Positions 41,264-51,083 of a DNA stretch of 64,000 nt are shown here, piece by piece. The position numbers and the translations under genes are program-made. Position 1 is the stretch's first letter. Each line of letters starts with the position of its first letter. Source of the stretch: Pseudoips prasinana (lineage: Eukaryota > Arthropoda > Insecta > Lepidoptera > Nolidae); the NCBI GenBank assembly GCA_951640165.1, contig OX621266.1, positions 3,472,001 through 3,536,000 on the forward strand. Direction: 5' to 3'. The notes beneath the pieces are model-generated. The model was not told where the DNA came from and did not search any database. It was given only the letters and a program-made list of their open reading frames with translations.

Positions 41264-44113
41264 ATGGATGGCCTGAACGGTTTGAATGTTGTACATCAGA
41301 ACATTCAGGGCCTGCCCGGCAAGGAGTTAGAATTAAGTTTATTTATAGAAAACTGTGATGTCCATGTTTTATGTTTAACCGAACATTGGCTTAAAGAGTC
41401 TCAATTATTATATTTTAATAGTGATAAATACATTATTCAAAGTGCGTTTGTGAGAAAAAAAGCAATCCATGGTGGCTCATTAATTAATGTATCATCTGAC
41501 TTAAAATCTAAGCCTAGACAAGATATTGTGAATCTATCGGTCGAACGCACTATTGAGTTGTCCTGTGTTGAACTAGAGCACCAAGTAGTATTGTGTGTTT
41601 ACCGTCCTCCACTAAGCAACTTCTCCATATTTGAATTGGTTATGGAAGATGCCCTTACAAAAATATGTTGTACGAGGAAGGGGCTGATTGTGTGTGGGGA
41701 TTTCAATGTAAATATTCTTCAAGCCACCCCCACAACTGACAGTCTTTTAAACCTTTTTAAATCATTTAATTTAAAACATATCTTTTATGAACCTACTAGG
41801 ATTACGTCTCACTCATCCACTTGTCTTGATAACATATTTTCTAACTGTGAAGTGAGGAGTCCTAAAATAATAAGTCAGCTGACATCAGATCACTGTGGTC
41901 AGTTAGCAGTATTTGATAATTATACAAAGAAAAAAACATCTCGTGTAACCTGCCAACCAATTACTAGTTCTCGGTTACATCGTTTCAAAGACAGTATTCT
42001 ATCTAAAATGAATCCCTCCTTGATTGAAAATACCAATCCAGATAGTAATTATAGATCCGTTTTTAGTGTAATTCAAACTGAGTTTCAGAGGACATTCAAA
42101 ACTAAAACAATTAGGATGTCCAATAGTAAATTTAATGAATGGGCAACTCCTGGTATATATAAAAGTCGAGCAAGATTGTACGAGTTATACGGTATGAAAA
42201 AATACAGATTTGACTCAGAATTTTTACAATATGTCAGAAATTATTCAAATACATTTAAAAAAATATGCAATATTGCTAAATCAAATTATATTAGTAGAAG
42301 AATACAAAAATCTGATAACAAAATAAAGACCACTTGGAACATAATTAATAAAGAAAGTGGTAAGGATAATAGACGTGATAATTATATGGAATTAAAAATA
42401 GATAATAGAATTATTAGTAAAAAATCTGACGTAGCTCATGAGTTAAATAACTTTTTTGCCGATATACCTGTAACTATCACTAGCTCCTTAAACTCCTCCG
42501 AAATTGGCGCCGAACGGCTGATACGTAATAGTGTGCCAGAATGCAATGTTATTTTTAATTTTGAACATGTTACAGTTTCTAATATAATTGATATTGTTAA
42601 GACGCTTGAGCCAAAAAATACAGGTGACTTATGGGGTATTTCTGTAAGGATTTTAAAAACCATAATTGACGTAATAGCGCCTTATTTAATGGTTATTTAT
42701 AATCAGTGTATAGATACAGGTACCTTCCCCGACCTAATGAAATGTAGTAAAATCATACCATTGTTAAAATCAGGCTCTAAAGACGATCCCTCTAATTATC
42801 GCCCCATCTCCATTTTACCAGCTTTCAGTAAAATATTTGAAAAACTCATACTCAAGCAGTTGCTCAAGCATTTTAATGTAAACAACCTCTTGCACCAGAA
42901 CCAGTTTGGTTTTACTAAGGGGCGATGTACTACAGATGCAGGGATTGCACTGATAAAACATATATTTGATGCATGGGAGAAGTCACAGAATGCTATTGGG
43001 GTTTTTTGTGACCTTTCAAAAGCATTTGATTGCGTTCACCACGACACGCTATTACTGAAATTACGACACTATGGCGTAAGAGAAGTTGCGCTTGACGTTT
43101 TATCCTCTTACCTTAATCAGAGAATTCAGTGTGTCGACGTAGGTGGAGTTAAGTCAAATGATCTACCCGTCACTTTAGGCGTGCCACAAGGGTCCATTCT
43201 TGGTCCCTTTTTGTTCTTAGTGTATATTAATGATTTACCACATTATTTAAAAAACCTCTGTGATGTAGTACTTTTTGCGGATGACACTTCTCTTGTCTTT
43301 AAAGTAGAGCGAAACAGAGATAGCTTTAATGAAATAAATAATGCTCTCACACTGATTACCGAATGGTTCACGGCTAATAATTTAGTTCTCAATGCCAAAA
43401 AAACTAAATGCGTTAAATTCACCACACCCAATGTGAGTAATGTTGGTCCAGATCTTGTAATGAACAATGAAGTGTTGGAGTCTGTTCAATCTACAACTTT
43501 TCTGGGCCTAAAATTAGACAGAAAACTTCAATGGGGTACTCACATATCCGGCTTGGCTGGAAGATTAAGCTCTGCTGCTTATGCTGTTAGAAAAGTTAGA
43601 CAACTTACTAACATAGATACTGCACGCCTGGTTTATTTTAGCTATTTCCACAGTATTATGTCTTACGGTATACTACTGTGGGGCAAGGCGGCTGACATCA
43701 ATAGTATCTTTATTCTACAAAAACGTGCAGTACGAGCTATTTATCAGCTAGGTGCGAGATTCTCTTTGAAAGAGTTTTTCAAGGAGATAAATATATTAAC
43801 GGTATCTTCGCAATATATTTATGCCAACATAATTTATGTGCGGCAAAATATGAATTTGTTTGAAAAGAGAAGTGACACGCACATAATGAACACTAGAAAT
43901 AAACATAAATTGTGTGCCGAATCTCATCGTTTGCAAAAGGTTCATTCTTCTTTTGTCGGACTGAGTATCCGAATTTTTAACAAAATACCATTAAATCTCC
44001 AGGAACTACCGTACAGTAAAGTTAAATCAGAGGTCAAAAATATTTTAATGAAAAAAGCTTATTACACTTTAAATGATTATTTAAACGACAAAAACGCTTG
44101 GTCGCTTGGTTGA
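41264..44113 (+). CDS. CR1 ORF2: endonuclease-reverse transcriptase, intact
   Basis: 949 residues. Endonuclease: VVHQNIQGLPGKELEL, CLTEHWLKE (catalytic E), CGDFNVNIL and TSDHCGQLAVF. RT: NYRPISILPAFSKIFEKLIL, QFGFTKGRCTTDA, motif A FCDLSKAFDCVHHD, GVPQGSILGPFLFLVYINDL, catalytic FADDTSL and TFLGLKLDRKL. C-terminal region: SYFHSIMSYGILLWG. It nicks the target and primes reverse transcription there. All motifs I can place are intact, with no stop or shift; this copy could be source material for retrotransposition. Confidence 0.94.
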   Translation: MDGLNGLNVVHQNIQGLPGKELELSLFIENCDVHVLCLTEHWLKESQLLYFNSDKYIIQSAFVRKKAIHGGSLINVSSDLKSKPRQDIVNLSVERTIELSCVELEHQVVLCVYRPPLSNFSIFELVMEDALTKICCTRKGLIVCGDFNVNILQATPTTDSLLNLFKSFNLKHIFYEPTRITSHSSTCLDNIFSNCEVRSPKIISQLTSDHCGQLAVFDNYTKKKTSRVTCQPITSSRLHRFKDSILSKMNPSLIENTNPDSNYRSVFSVIQTEFQRTFKTKTIRMSNSKFNEWATPGIYKSRARLYELYGMKKYRFDSEFLQYVRNYSNTFKKICNIAKSNYISRRIQKSDNKIKTTWNIINKESGKDNRRDNYMELKIDNRIISKKSDVAHELNNFFADIPVTITSSLNSSEIGAERLIRNSVPECNVIFNFEHVTVSNIIDIVKTLEPKNTGDLWGISVRILKTIIDVIAPYLMVIYNQCIDTGTFPDLMKCSKIIPLLKSGSKDDPSNYRPISILPAFSKIFEKLILKQLLKHFNVNNLLHQNQFGFTKGRCTTDAGIALIKHIFDAWEKSQNAIGVFCDLSKAFDCVHHDTLLLKLRHYGVREVALDVLSSYLNQRIQCVDVGGVKSNDLPVTLGVPQGSILGPFLFLVYINDLPHYLKNLCDVVLFADDTSLVFKVERNRDSFNEINNALTLITEWFTANNLVLNAKKTKCVKFTTPNVSNVGPDLVMNNEVLESVQSTTFLGLKLDRKLQWGTHISGLAGRLSSAAYAVRKVRQLTNIDTARLVYFSYFHSIMSYGILLWGKAADINSIFILQKRAVRAIYQLGARFSLKEFFKEINILTVSSQYIYANIIYVRQNMNLFEKRSDTHIMNTRNKHKLCAESHRLQKVHSSFVGLSIRIFNKIPLNLQELPYSKVKSEVKNILMKKAYYTLNDYLNDKNAWSLG

Positions 44114-45323
44114 ACACGAGCAACATTACATTAAGGACATTAATTTATGCTATACTCAACTGAATTTAGAAATAATGCTGTTAATACTTTTACTTATAGA
44201 TTTTTTAGATGCATATACTTATTATAAAAACATATTTAGAATAAACGTACATAGAATTTTATCATGAACACGCCAGACGCTGTTCGGCCGAAGGCTGTTA
44301 ACGACTTCACTATGAGCTCTTCCGCTGTAAGCTCGTCATGCTCCCATTGTATGTTAATGCTTGCGGTGGCGTTGTGGGTCGGGTCGTTTCCTTCCCTCTA
44401 ATATGGCGAAGCAGGCGATGGCTGGCCCTCACGTCATACTCGTGAACGGGTGCTGCTTGCGGTAACTGGTAGAGCTGCTGCTGGGGTACTCTTTTTATTT
44501 TTTTGTCTCATACAGTCGTCGCCTTTAGTCGACTTCGTGTGACTTGTTAATTTTGTAAATGTGCGCGGATGCACCCACCGTTTGTTCATCTTGCAAGAGG
44601 TTATTTTAATTGCTTGAACGAAATGGAATGTTATTGTTTATTACCTCATAATTATTTTGATTAACTAGATGTCATCGGTTCTGTGCGTGCATTAGCCCAC
44701 ATACCAGCCAATCACAATGTAAAAACAAAAACAATGTTAAAAAAAGATATAATATAAATCGAAAACAAAAAGCAAAAGAAGACGAAAAAAGCAAGCCCGG
44801 AGTTTCTTTGTGGCTTTCTTCTCCGGGTCGTCCACCTAGGTAGCTAGAGAAAGCCGCAGGCTAGCTAGGGTAGCATCCTCAGCGCCGAGGATCGCGTTGC
44901 CCCCTTAACACGTGATCGGTAATACCGTGGAAGTGATCTGACCCCCATTTCGAATTCCATCTTTTTACTACAGTGGCCGCCTGAGATGTGGCCCATAAGG
45001 GTGCCTTCAGGTATTACTCGTTTAAACTAAGCTACTGGTTGAGAGCCTTTTGCGCTAGCCAACTGCTCGTTGTTTTCAATTCTTTAATTTGATACACTAT
45101 TGCTAGATGCTTAGTAACTTGCTATTTATTATTTATTTAAGAATATTAAAAATACATGTGACGAAACAGACCGCACGGACGGACTAATTTAAAATATTTT
45201 GTTACTTTAATTACTGTTTTAAACTGTGTTTATGTAATACAATGTGAGCTTGACAAGTACAAGTGTATGTAAATACCCAAGTGCTGAATAAATTTCATTA
45301 TTTCATTATTATTTCATTATTTC
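44114..45323 (+). other. CR1 3' UTR and octamer tail
   Basis: 1.2 kb non-coding. It includes a self-complementary stretch near 44795-44830 (CCCGGAGTTTC...CTTCTCCGGG) and ends in repeated ATTTCATT/ATTATTTC units. No frame is supported. Confidence 0.7.
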
Positions 45324-46067
45324 AGTGTATATAGTTTTTATAATTTTAACATCAAAAACTCAAAGAAACGCATCCGCAAACACCCTATTTGCGGTTGTAA
45401 GACACATGATCTTTGAGTTCTTTGGTATAAAGCCTAATTTTCTACTACTAATCATAGTTTTTTTGTGATATCTAATTAGTTTTCTACTGTACCTTGATCT
45501 GTTTATTTATTTACCTGTTAGCTCTCGTCAAGGCGCATTTAACGACACCGCACACACGGTGATCGCACCAGTATTTCATAAGATATTCGCAAGTTTAGAA
45601 TTTTCATCACCCGAACCGAGGTTACGAGGCGGGTAGTTTTTGCCCATACATTACGTATATCTCTATCCACAAACATACGATTCCAATCATTCTTTTTGTG
45701 TCTATCGTTTAATATTAGCCCTCCTATATATAAGGTACCTTCGTTTTCATTATAATACACATATATATATTTCTAAAATCGACTCTAAACAATAGTTTTT
45801 GTGTATTTTGTACTGAAAACATAGTTTTTGGTCAATTACTTATTATTTTTACATAGTGTATATAGCTTTTATAATTGTAATATCAAAAACTCAAGGAAAC
45901 GCATCCACTTACACCCTATTTGCGGTTGTAAGACACATGATCTTTGAGTTCTTTGGTATAAAGCCTAATTTTCTACTACAAATTATAGTTTTTTAGTGAT
46001 ATCTAATTAGTTTTCTACTGTACCCTAATCTGTTTATTTACTTACCTGTTAGCTCTCGTCGAGACGC
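45324..46067. repeat. Satellite-like units, block E
   Basis: It continues block D after the CR1: the rest of one unit, an (AT)n junction at ~45765, then ~300 bp of the next unit ending in CTCGTCGAGACGCATC, where R1-like coding takes over. Confidence 0.88.
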
Positions 46068-47060
46068 ATCGCCACGAACGCGACGCGCAACTGCGTGATC
46101 TCGGCGCCGCGGCGGTCCACCAGTACACCTGGCGCCTTCCTGTCTGTGTGTGGACCCGGGGCATAGACGCGTCGCAGATTTGCGTCATCGCCCCGCGGAA
46201 CCACAGCGCCTCCTCTTCGACGTCGACGGGTCCGTTCGTCGCCGACTCCCGGTGCCAGGCCTGGACAATGGCGGCCTCCTCGAGAAGTTCCCTGTCGATG
46301 CGCTTACGCGCCCAGCGCGGACCGTCCGTTCGCGGGGCCGGTGGACCGCGGCCGCCAGTGGTCTGGGCGGAGACGTGGAAACGGATGTACCGATGATCCG
46401 ACAACGTCTCCACCCCCACGGCGACACGCCAGTCGCGGACACGGCTCGCGACAGCAGGGCTAGCGAACGAGACGTCCACTATTGAACCGCCCCGCTGCCG
46501 CACGCACGTGTGGACCGACCCCCGATTTAGGACGGTCAGGCCAGCCGTGACCGCCCACTCCTCCAGCACCTCACCCCTGGCATCCGTCACCGGAGATCCC
46601 CACGCCGCAGACTTGGCGTTGAGATCTCTGAGCAACAGCACAGGGCGAGGGTGGAGTCGGCCTACAACGGCACCCAACTCGACAAGGAAATTCTCGAAGT
46701 CGGCGAGACTCTTGTTGGGCAAAAAATACGCCCCAACCGTACCAATGCTGTCCACGAGGGCTGCTACCCAGCCGTGACCTCGGGACGGGTGGACCAGAGC
46801 CCCGCCAATGATGGCCACCAAGCCGTCCAAGTCTCCCAACCAGTTATCCCTGGGGGGGACAAAGTAGGGCTCGGCGACCACCGCCACGCGAATCAACCAC
46901 TCCGCCATGCTCTGGAGCAAGAGATCCTGAGCTCTGGCACAGTGGTTGATGTTGCCCTGGAGGAAATGGAACAGCGCCATTAGGCAGTGTCCATTCCCTC
47001 CGTGCCAAGTCGTGCCTGTGCCAACTATTTGCCGATATGTTAAGGTCTGAAGTAGTAATG
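46068..47060 (-). pseudogene. R1-like LINE ORF2, endonuclease part, GC-rich
   Basis: Minus frame within 46042-47172: FLQGNINHCARAQDLLLQSM (typical R1/LOA-group ORF2 start), FVPPRDNWLGDLDG, LLLRDLNAKSAAWGS, GGSIVDVSFASPAVASRV and GVETLSDHRYIRF. The usual glycine before DLN is arginine here. GC content is much higher than in the surroundings, as in R1 elements. The frame has no stop, but the element is cut at 46068 (end of the endonuclease) by the satellite junction; residues before ~47060 do not look like R1. R1 elements normally target 28S rDNA; no rDNA is present here. Confidence 0.82.
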
Positions 47061-47271
47061 ATGTGACGACAGATGACAAAAGAGGCTTTGTAAAAGGGCG
47101 AGAAAACTTTTTACGTTTTATTAGTAGCCACCACCGGCTGGGTGAACACAGGCATATATTCATCATCATCATGTAAAGAAAGAGTATTTCTTTAATTAAA
47201 CCTTAGGTGCATGGCATAGATAAAGAAATATATTATTTTCTTTTCTTTATCATGTCATGTCAAATTATACT
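47061..47271. other. Short unassigned stretch with (ATG)n
   Basis: It contains ATTCATCATCATCATG near 47160-47174, a possible RTE-type tail, and otherwise nothing recognisable. Confidence 0.4.
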
Positions 47272-47503
47272 GTCATGTGTAAAATTGTATTACAATAGAA
47301 AATAACGCATTCTAAATAATAAACGTTAAATGTCTAATATGTCCTATGAATAGGTATAAAATATAGTTATTTTATACCTATTCATAGGACATCGTTGGCA
47401 TTTAAAATAAAAAATGCGTTGCTTTCTTTCCAAATGAAACGACATTTAACGTTTATTATTTAGAATGCGTTATTTTCTATTGTTATACAATTTTACACAT
47501 GAC
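47272..47503. mobile_element. Nested foldback (palindromic) element, 232 bp
   Basis: Outer arms of 63 bp (47272-47334 and 47441-47503) start GTCATGTGTAAAATTGTA and are inverted copies with only one or two mismatches. Inside, perfect 25 bp arms (47339-47363 and 47368-47392; ATGTCCTATGAATAGG...) are separated by TAGT. A 48 bp spacer lies only on the right side. No coding capacity. It fits a foldback or MITE-like element, possibly one hairpin inserted in another. Confidence 0.75.
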
Positions 47504-47660
47504 GGGTTTTCGAAGAGGAATGGGATGCACGGATCAGGTCTTTTCTCTACGAAGCATAGTAGAGAAGTTTTTGGGCAAAAGCCAAAAGGTCTACTGTGCC
47601 TTCGTAGACTTAGAAAAGGCCTACGAAAGAGTGTTGAGGAATGAGCTATGGTCGGTAAAG
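47504..47660 (+). pseudogene. Reverse transcriptase fragment (motif A region)
   Basis: The plus frame reads GFRRGMGCTDQVFSLRSIVE, KFLGKSQKVYCAFVDLEKAY and ERVLRNELW. VDLEKAYERV is RT motif A of a LINE (RTE-like or related). About 52 codons survive between the palindrome and the LARD-like fragment. Too short for a firm clade. Confidence 0.7.
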
Positions 47661-47689
47661 ACTATACATTAGTTATATGGTTATAAAGG

Positions 47690-49447
47690 ATTACCTGCTA
47701 TTAACCCAGTCAATAACTCAGGTATTTTTAATTAGAAGTCAATAATTCAATAATAGATACAATTCTGGTTCTATCGTCTAGTTACTTTAAACATAAAATT
47801 AGTTTTAAAGTATTAGTCTTATAAATACATAAGTAATACAAACTTTGGGACATCATTCCCATGCATCCCAACAAATCCGAGAATGAGAATAGATTTGTTT
47901 TTCCATCTAGAATCAACTAAAGTTACCGAGCATTCGTAATAATGTTACACTTTAAATAAAAGTAACAAAGCCTCACCTGTGTTCAAAGCTTATTCCCTGA
48001 CAGTTCTCCATAGTGCCAAAATGCGTCCTCAATTACGACACTTCCGGTCAGTCTCATTAATTAAATAAATGTAATCTGCATAATCACATAAAAATAAATA
48101 GTTAATCTTCTATCAAAACGACAGTTAGTATTATATTAAACATATAAATTTATTAATACATTATCCATTATTGTATATGAATAATAAGTAGCTGTTTTGT
48201 GAACAATCCTTTTTCCCAGTAATTCTATAACTGTTCCCATTGGTCGATTTCAAGATTAGAGAAGGGACTAATCTTTATAGTATCTAGTGATGTCCCTATA
48301 TGTAAATTATTACGATAATTGAACTAATGTTAAGCTTGTTCCACACATATTTGCATCGATTAGTCTATATTTGATAATCAGGCATAATACAAATTAAAAT
48401 ACTATAAATCAGCTGTTATATTTTGTTTCATTTAAAAGATATTTTGCAACACGCCAGCTAAATTATAGTACAATTAGCTGGACGAAGGATATGCGAATGA
48501 TCTCAACGTGACGAGCCAGTATGGTTAGTTACAGCTCCCCCGCTCAATTTTTCAAATGTTAAACTTAAACCCAGTCTAACATAAGGAAAATTGGTCCCTA
48601 TAACTTGATATAGTAACTTGAACAAAATAAATTTAATTATTCTAGTTTATTAGAGTTGAAACTGGAAGTGCAGCTTTGATGTGTGAGTAAAATGAGTCCA
48701 CTTGTAGACAATCCCCGCAAATCAGAAATGTTGATTCATATACACTGTCTCGTATACCCATAAATTATACACACAAGCCATTTAAATCCTCAAGAAGTAC
48801 TTGGTTGTGAGTCAAGCAAACGCTAGCCGTTCAAAATACATCAGTTCTCCGTTAAGAGTCATTTACTACCACTCCGGAGATTCGTATGCACTTTCCCTCG
48901 GAGGACCCAAAATTGTCGTGAGCATAATCCAACAGATACACAAATTTACAATACAAACCCTCAACACCTAATTCACGAAGACAAACCCACAAATAAGACT
49001 AGATGTGCAGTGTAAAGTCGATTTGATAGCATTTAGCTTCTTATGGAGTATGGACCTTTCATGAGACCAAAATACAACTTGGCAATAATTGTGTACTATC
49101 CTAACACCAAAATACATCATAACAGGTCGTTTGTATATTGTATATCGTTTCCAAGTCCCAACTCAAATTAACCAACCTCTTGCTCTGGAATTTGCCTCAA
49201 TTTAAAGCCCTTACATATCCTCACTAAGTTTCTTTGTCAGTCATTTTGTGGTTCAAAGTCAATGTCAAAGTACCTAATATTTGTTTTCTCAACATTCACA
49301 GACTTAACTTTCATGTCTTTGCAGTCAACTTTAAATATAACCAAACCCGTATGAGCCAGACCAGAGGTAATGAATAATTTCCAATAGTATTGCCTCCTCA
49401 CCTGAATATAATTTCTAAATATACAAAATAACCTTTATTTTCTTTGC
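47690..49447 (-). mobile_element. Partial third copy of LARD-like element
   Basis: 47690-48533 matches the terminal repeat from ~12897 to 13960, with ~200 bp including most of the first-exon-like segment deleted (near 47985-48000). 48534-49447 matches the adjoining internal region 13961-14868, including the GCTCCCCCGCTC purine tract. Divergence is greater than between the two complete repeats. The Gypsy element starts at its right end. Confidence 0.8.
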
Positions 49448-49590
49448 TGTTACATATGTATATATATCTCTGTTGTGTATGTGTACTGTTAATGTCTATG
49501 TGTGCGTAGCTGCGCCCGCGCTGTGTCCAACAGTGAATAAAGATCAGTGTGTCAATAGCCCTTGCTTGTTTCACTTGTCTCTCTATAACA
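49448..49590 (+). repeat. 5' LTR (143 bp)
   Basis: It starts TGTTACATATG and ends CTATAACA, with short inverted ends TGTTA/TAACA. It contains AATAAAGATCAG as a likely polyadenylation signal. No 3' partner lies in the window. Confidence 0.75.
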
Positions 49591-49600
49591 TACGTAATAG

Positions 49601-49610
49601 TGGCGACGAG
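49601..49610 (+). other. Primer-binding site
   Basis: TGGCGACGAG ten bases after the LTR end, the GTGGCGACGAG form seen in Mag-like elements. Confidence 0.65.
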
Positions 49611-49641
49611 TTTACCCACATCTTCATTTTATAATTGAAAA

Positions 49642-51083
49642 ATGAATAGTTTTGGAATTTTGTCTACATTCGATCACAAGGTGCAAGAATGGAAGTCTTA
49701 CAAAGGCCGTATTACGCAATGGTTTATTGCAAACGACGTCGTCCCGAAAAATGATGCAGCTGGAGCCAAGAGACGGGCGATCCTGCTCAGCGCACTTAGT
49801 GACGGTACTTACAAGTTGGCAGCGGATCTGGCCCTGCCAAAGGATATCCAAGAAGTTCCGTATGACGACATAGTGCAGTTATTGGATAAGCATTTTCCTC
49901 CAAAGATATGCGGATTCAGCGAGCGTTACAATTTTTACGCGGCTGTACAGCAGCCGGGCGAGACGTACACGCAATGGGCGTCCAGGCTAAGAGGACTTAC
50001 AGCACATTGTGGGTTTAGTAACGTCGAGGAAGCGTTACGAGATCGATTTGTCATGGGAATGGTAGCTGGCCAGGAACGGGAGAAGCTGTTCGCGCAGGAC
50101 ATCGACAAGTTGACCCTGGCCAAGGCGGTGGAGCTGGCGGAGAGCGTGCGATGCGCGCGCGCTGGAGCCGCCACTACTACGGCTGTCCACGGGCAGCAGG
50201 TTCCGGTGTTCAAGATCGCGAAAGAAGAAAGCAGTGTTAAAACCGTTAGTGCCGGTAAAAAAAAGTGTACAGTGTGCGGTCGTAATAATCATGAGTCATC
50301 CCAGTGTCGGTTTGCAAGCTATAAATGCAATAAATGCAACACAAAGGGTCACCTGCGTAAAGTTTGTAAAAAGGTTAATTTCGTGTCGACAGGTGATGTG
50401 AGCGGGGATGACGACGACGGTAAGACATTGTTTAACATACGCTCAGTCCGTGGGGAACCTATGACAGAATCAGTTTCAATTTATGGGAAGAATTTACAAT
50501 TTCAAATAGACAGTGGATCAGCAGTGACAGTTATATCCGAAAGTACCTATAAAAACATGTTCAGTAATATTCCGTTACTAGTTTCAAATAAAAGTTTTTT
50601 TAGTTACACCGGCAATATTATGAAATGTGTAGGGTACGTAAACTTGCCAGTGATGTACATGCGACACACTCACACACTGGACGTGTACGTCATTCGTAAT
50701 GGCGGACCACCGTTATTAGGCAGAGATTTTATATCAAAATTTAAACTCAAGCTAACGCCTTGTCATTTTTTAAAGGGTCAGAGTATGGTGGATCAATTAC
50801 AATTAAATTTCCCAGAAGTATTTTCTGATAAGCTGGGTACTTTTAATAAATATCGTGTTAAATTAAAATTAAAAGATAATGTAAAACCGATATTTTGTAA
50901 AGCGCGTCCAATTGCGTTCGCGTTACGTGATAAGGTCGACAAAGAGATAACACGTTTAGTTGATCTAGGTGTCCTGAAACCGGTTTCGCACTCTGAGTAC
51001 GCGTCACCTATTATTCCCGTACTTAAGCACAACGGTTCGGTTAGATTGTGCGCAGACTATTCAGTTACTATTAACAAACAGCT
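49642..51083 (+). pseudogene. Gag-protease-RT polyprotein, N-terminal part (interrupted)
   Basis: ATG at 49642. Capsid-like region (~1-190): VQEWKSYKGRITQWFIAND, LLDKHFPPK, RFVMGMVAGQERE. Two CCHC knuckles follow: CTVCGRNNHESSQC and CNKCNTKGHLRKVC. Protease: FQIDSGSAVTVIS (active-site DSG) and PPLLGRDFI. RT start: VKPIFCKARPIAFALRDKVD, YASPIIPVLKHNGSVRLCAD and INKQL. At 51083 a 5'-truncated LINE interrupts the frame; the last ~37 codons of the open frame are from the LINE. RT resumes at 53604. Gag packages RNA, protease matures the polyprotein. Inactive because of the split and the missing 3' half. Confidence 0.9.

Larger units (their letters stand above)
38916..45323 (+). mobile_element. Apparently full-length CR1-type LINE
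   Basis: 6.4 kb element: 654 bp 5' UTR, two intact ORFs, a 1.2 kb 3' UTR and a tail of ATTTCATT-type repeats (45289-45323), characteristic of CR1. AGTG at 38912-38915 recurs at 45324-45327 and the satellite unit continues in phase, so both ends are defined. No inactivating change is evident in either ORF. Confidence 0.88.

Noticed and set aside
46148..46983. Plus-strand frames of 82-111 codons
   Set aside because: Antisense shadows of the GC-rich R1-type endonuclease frame.
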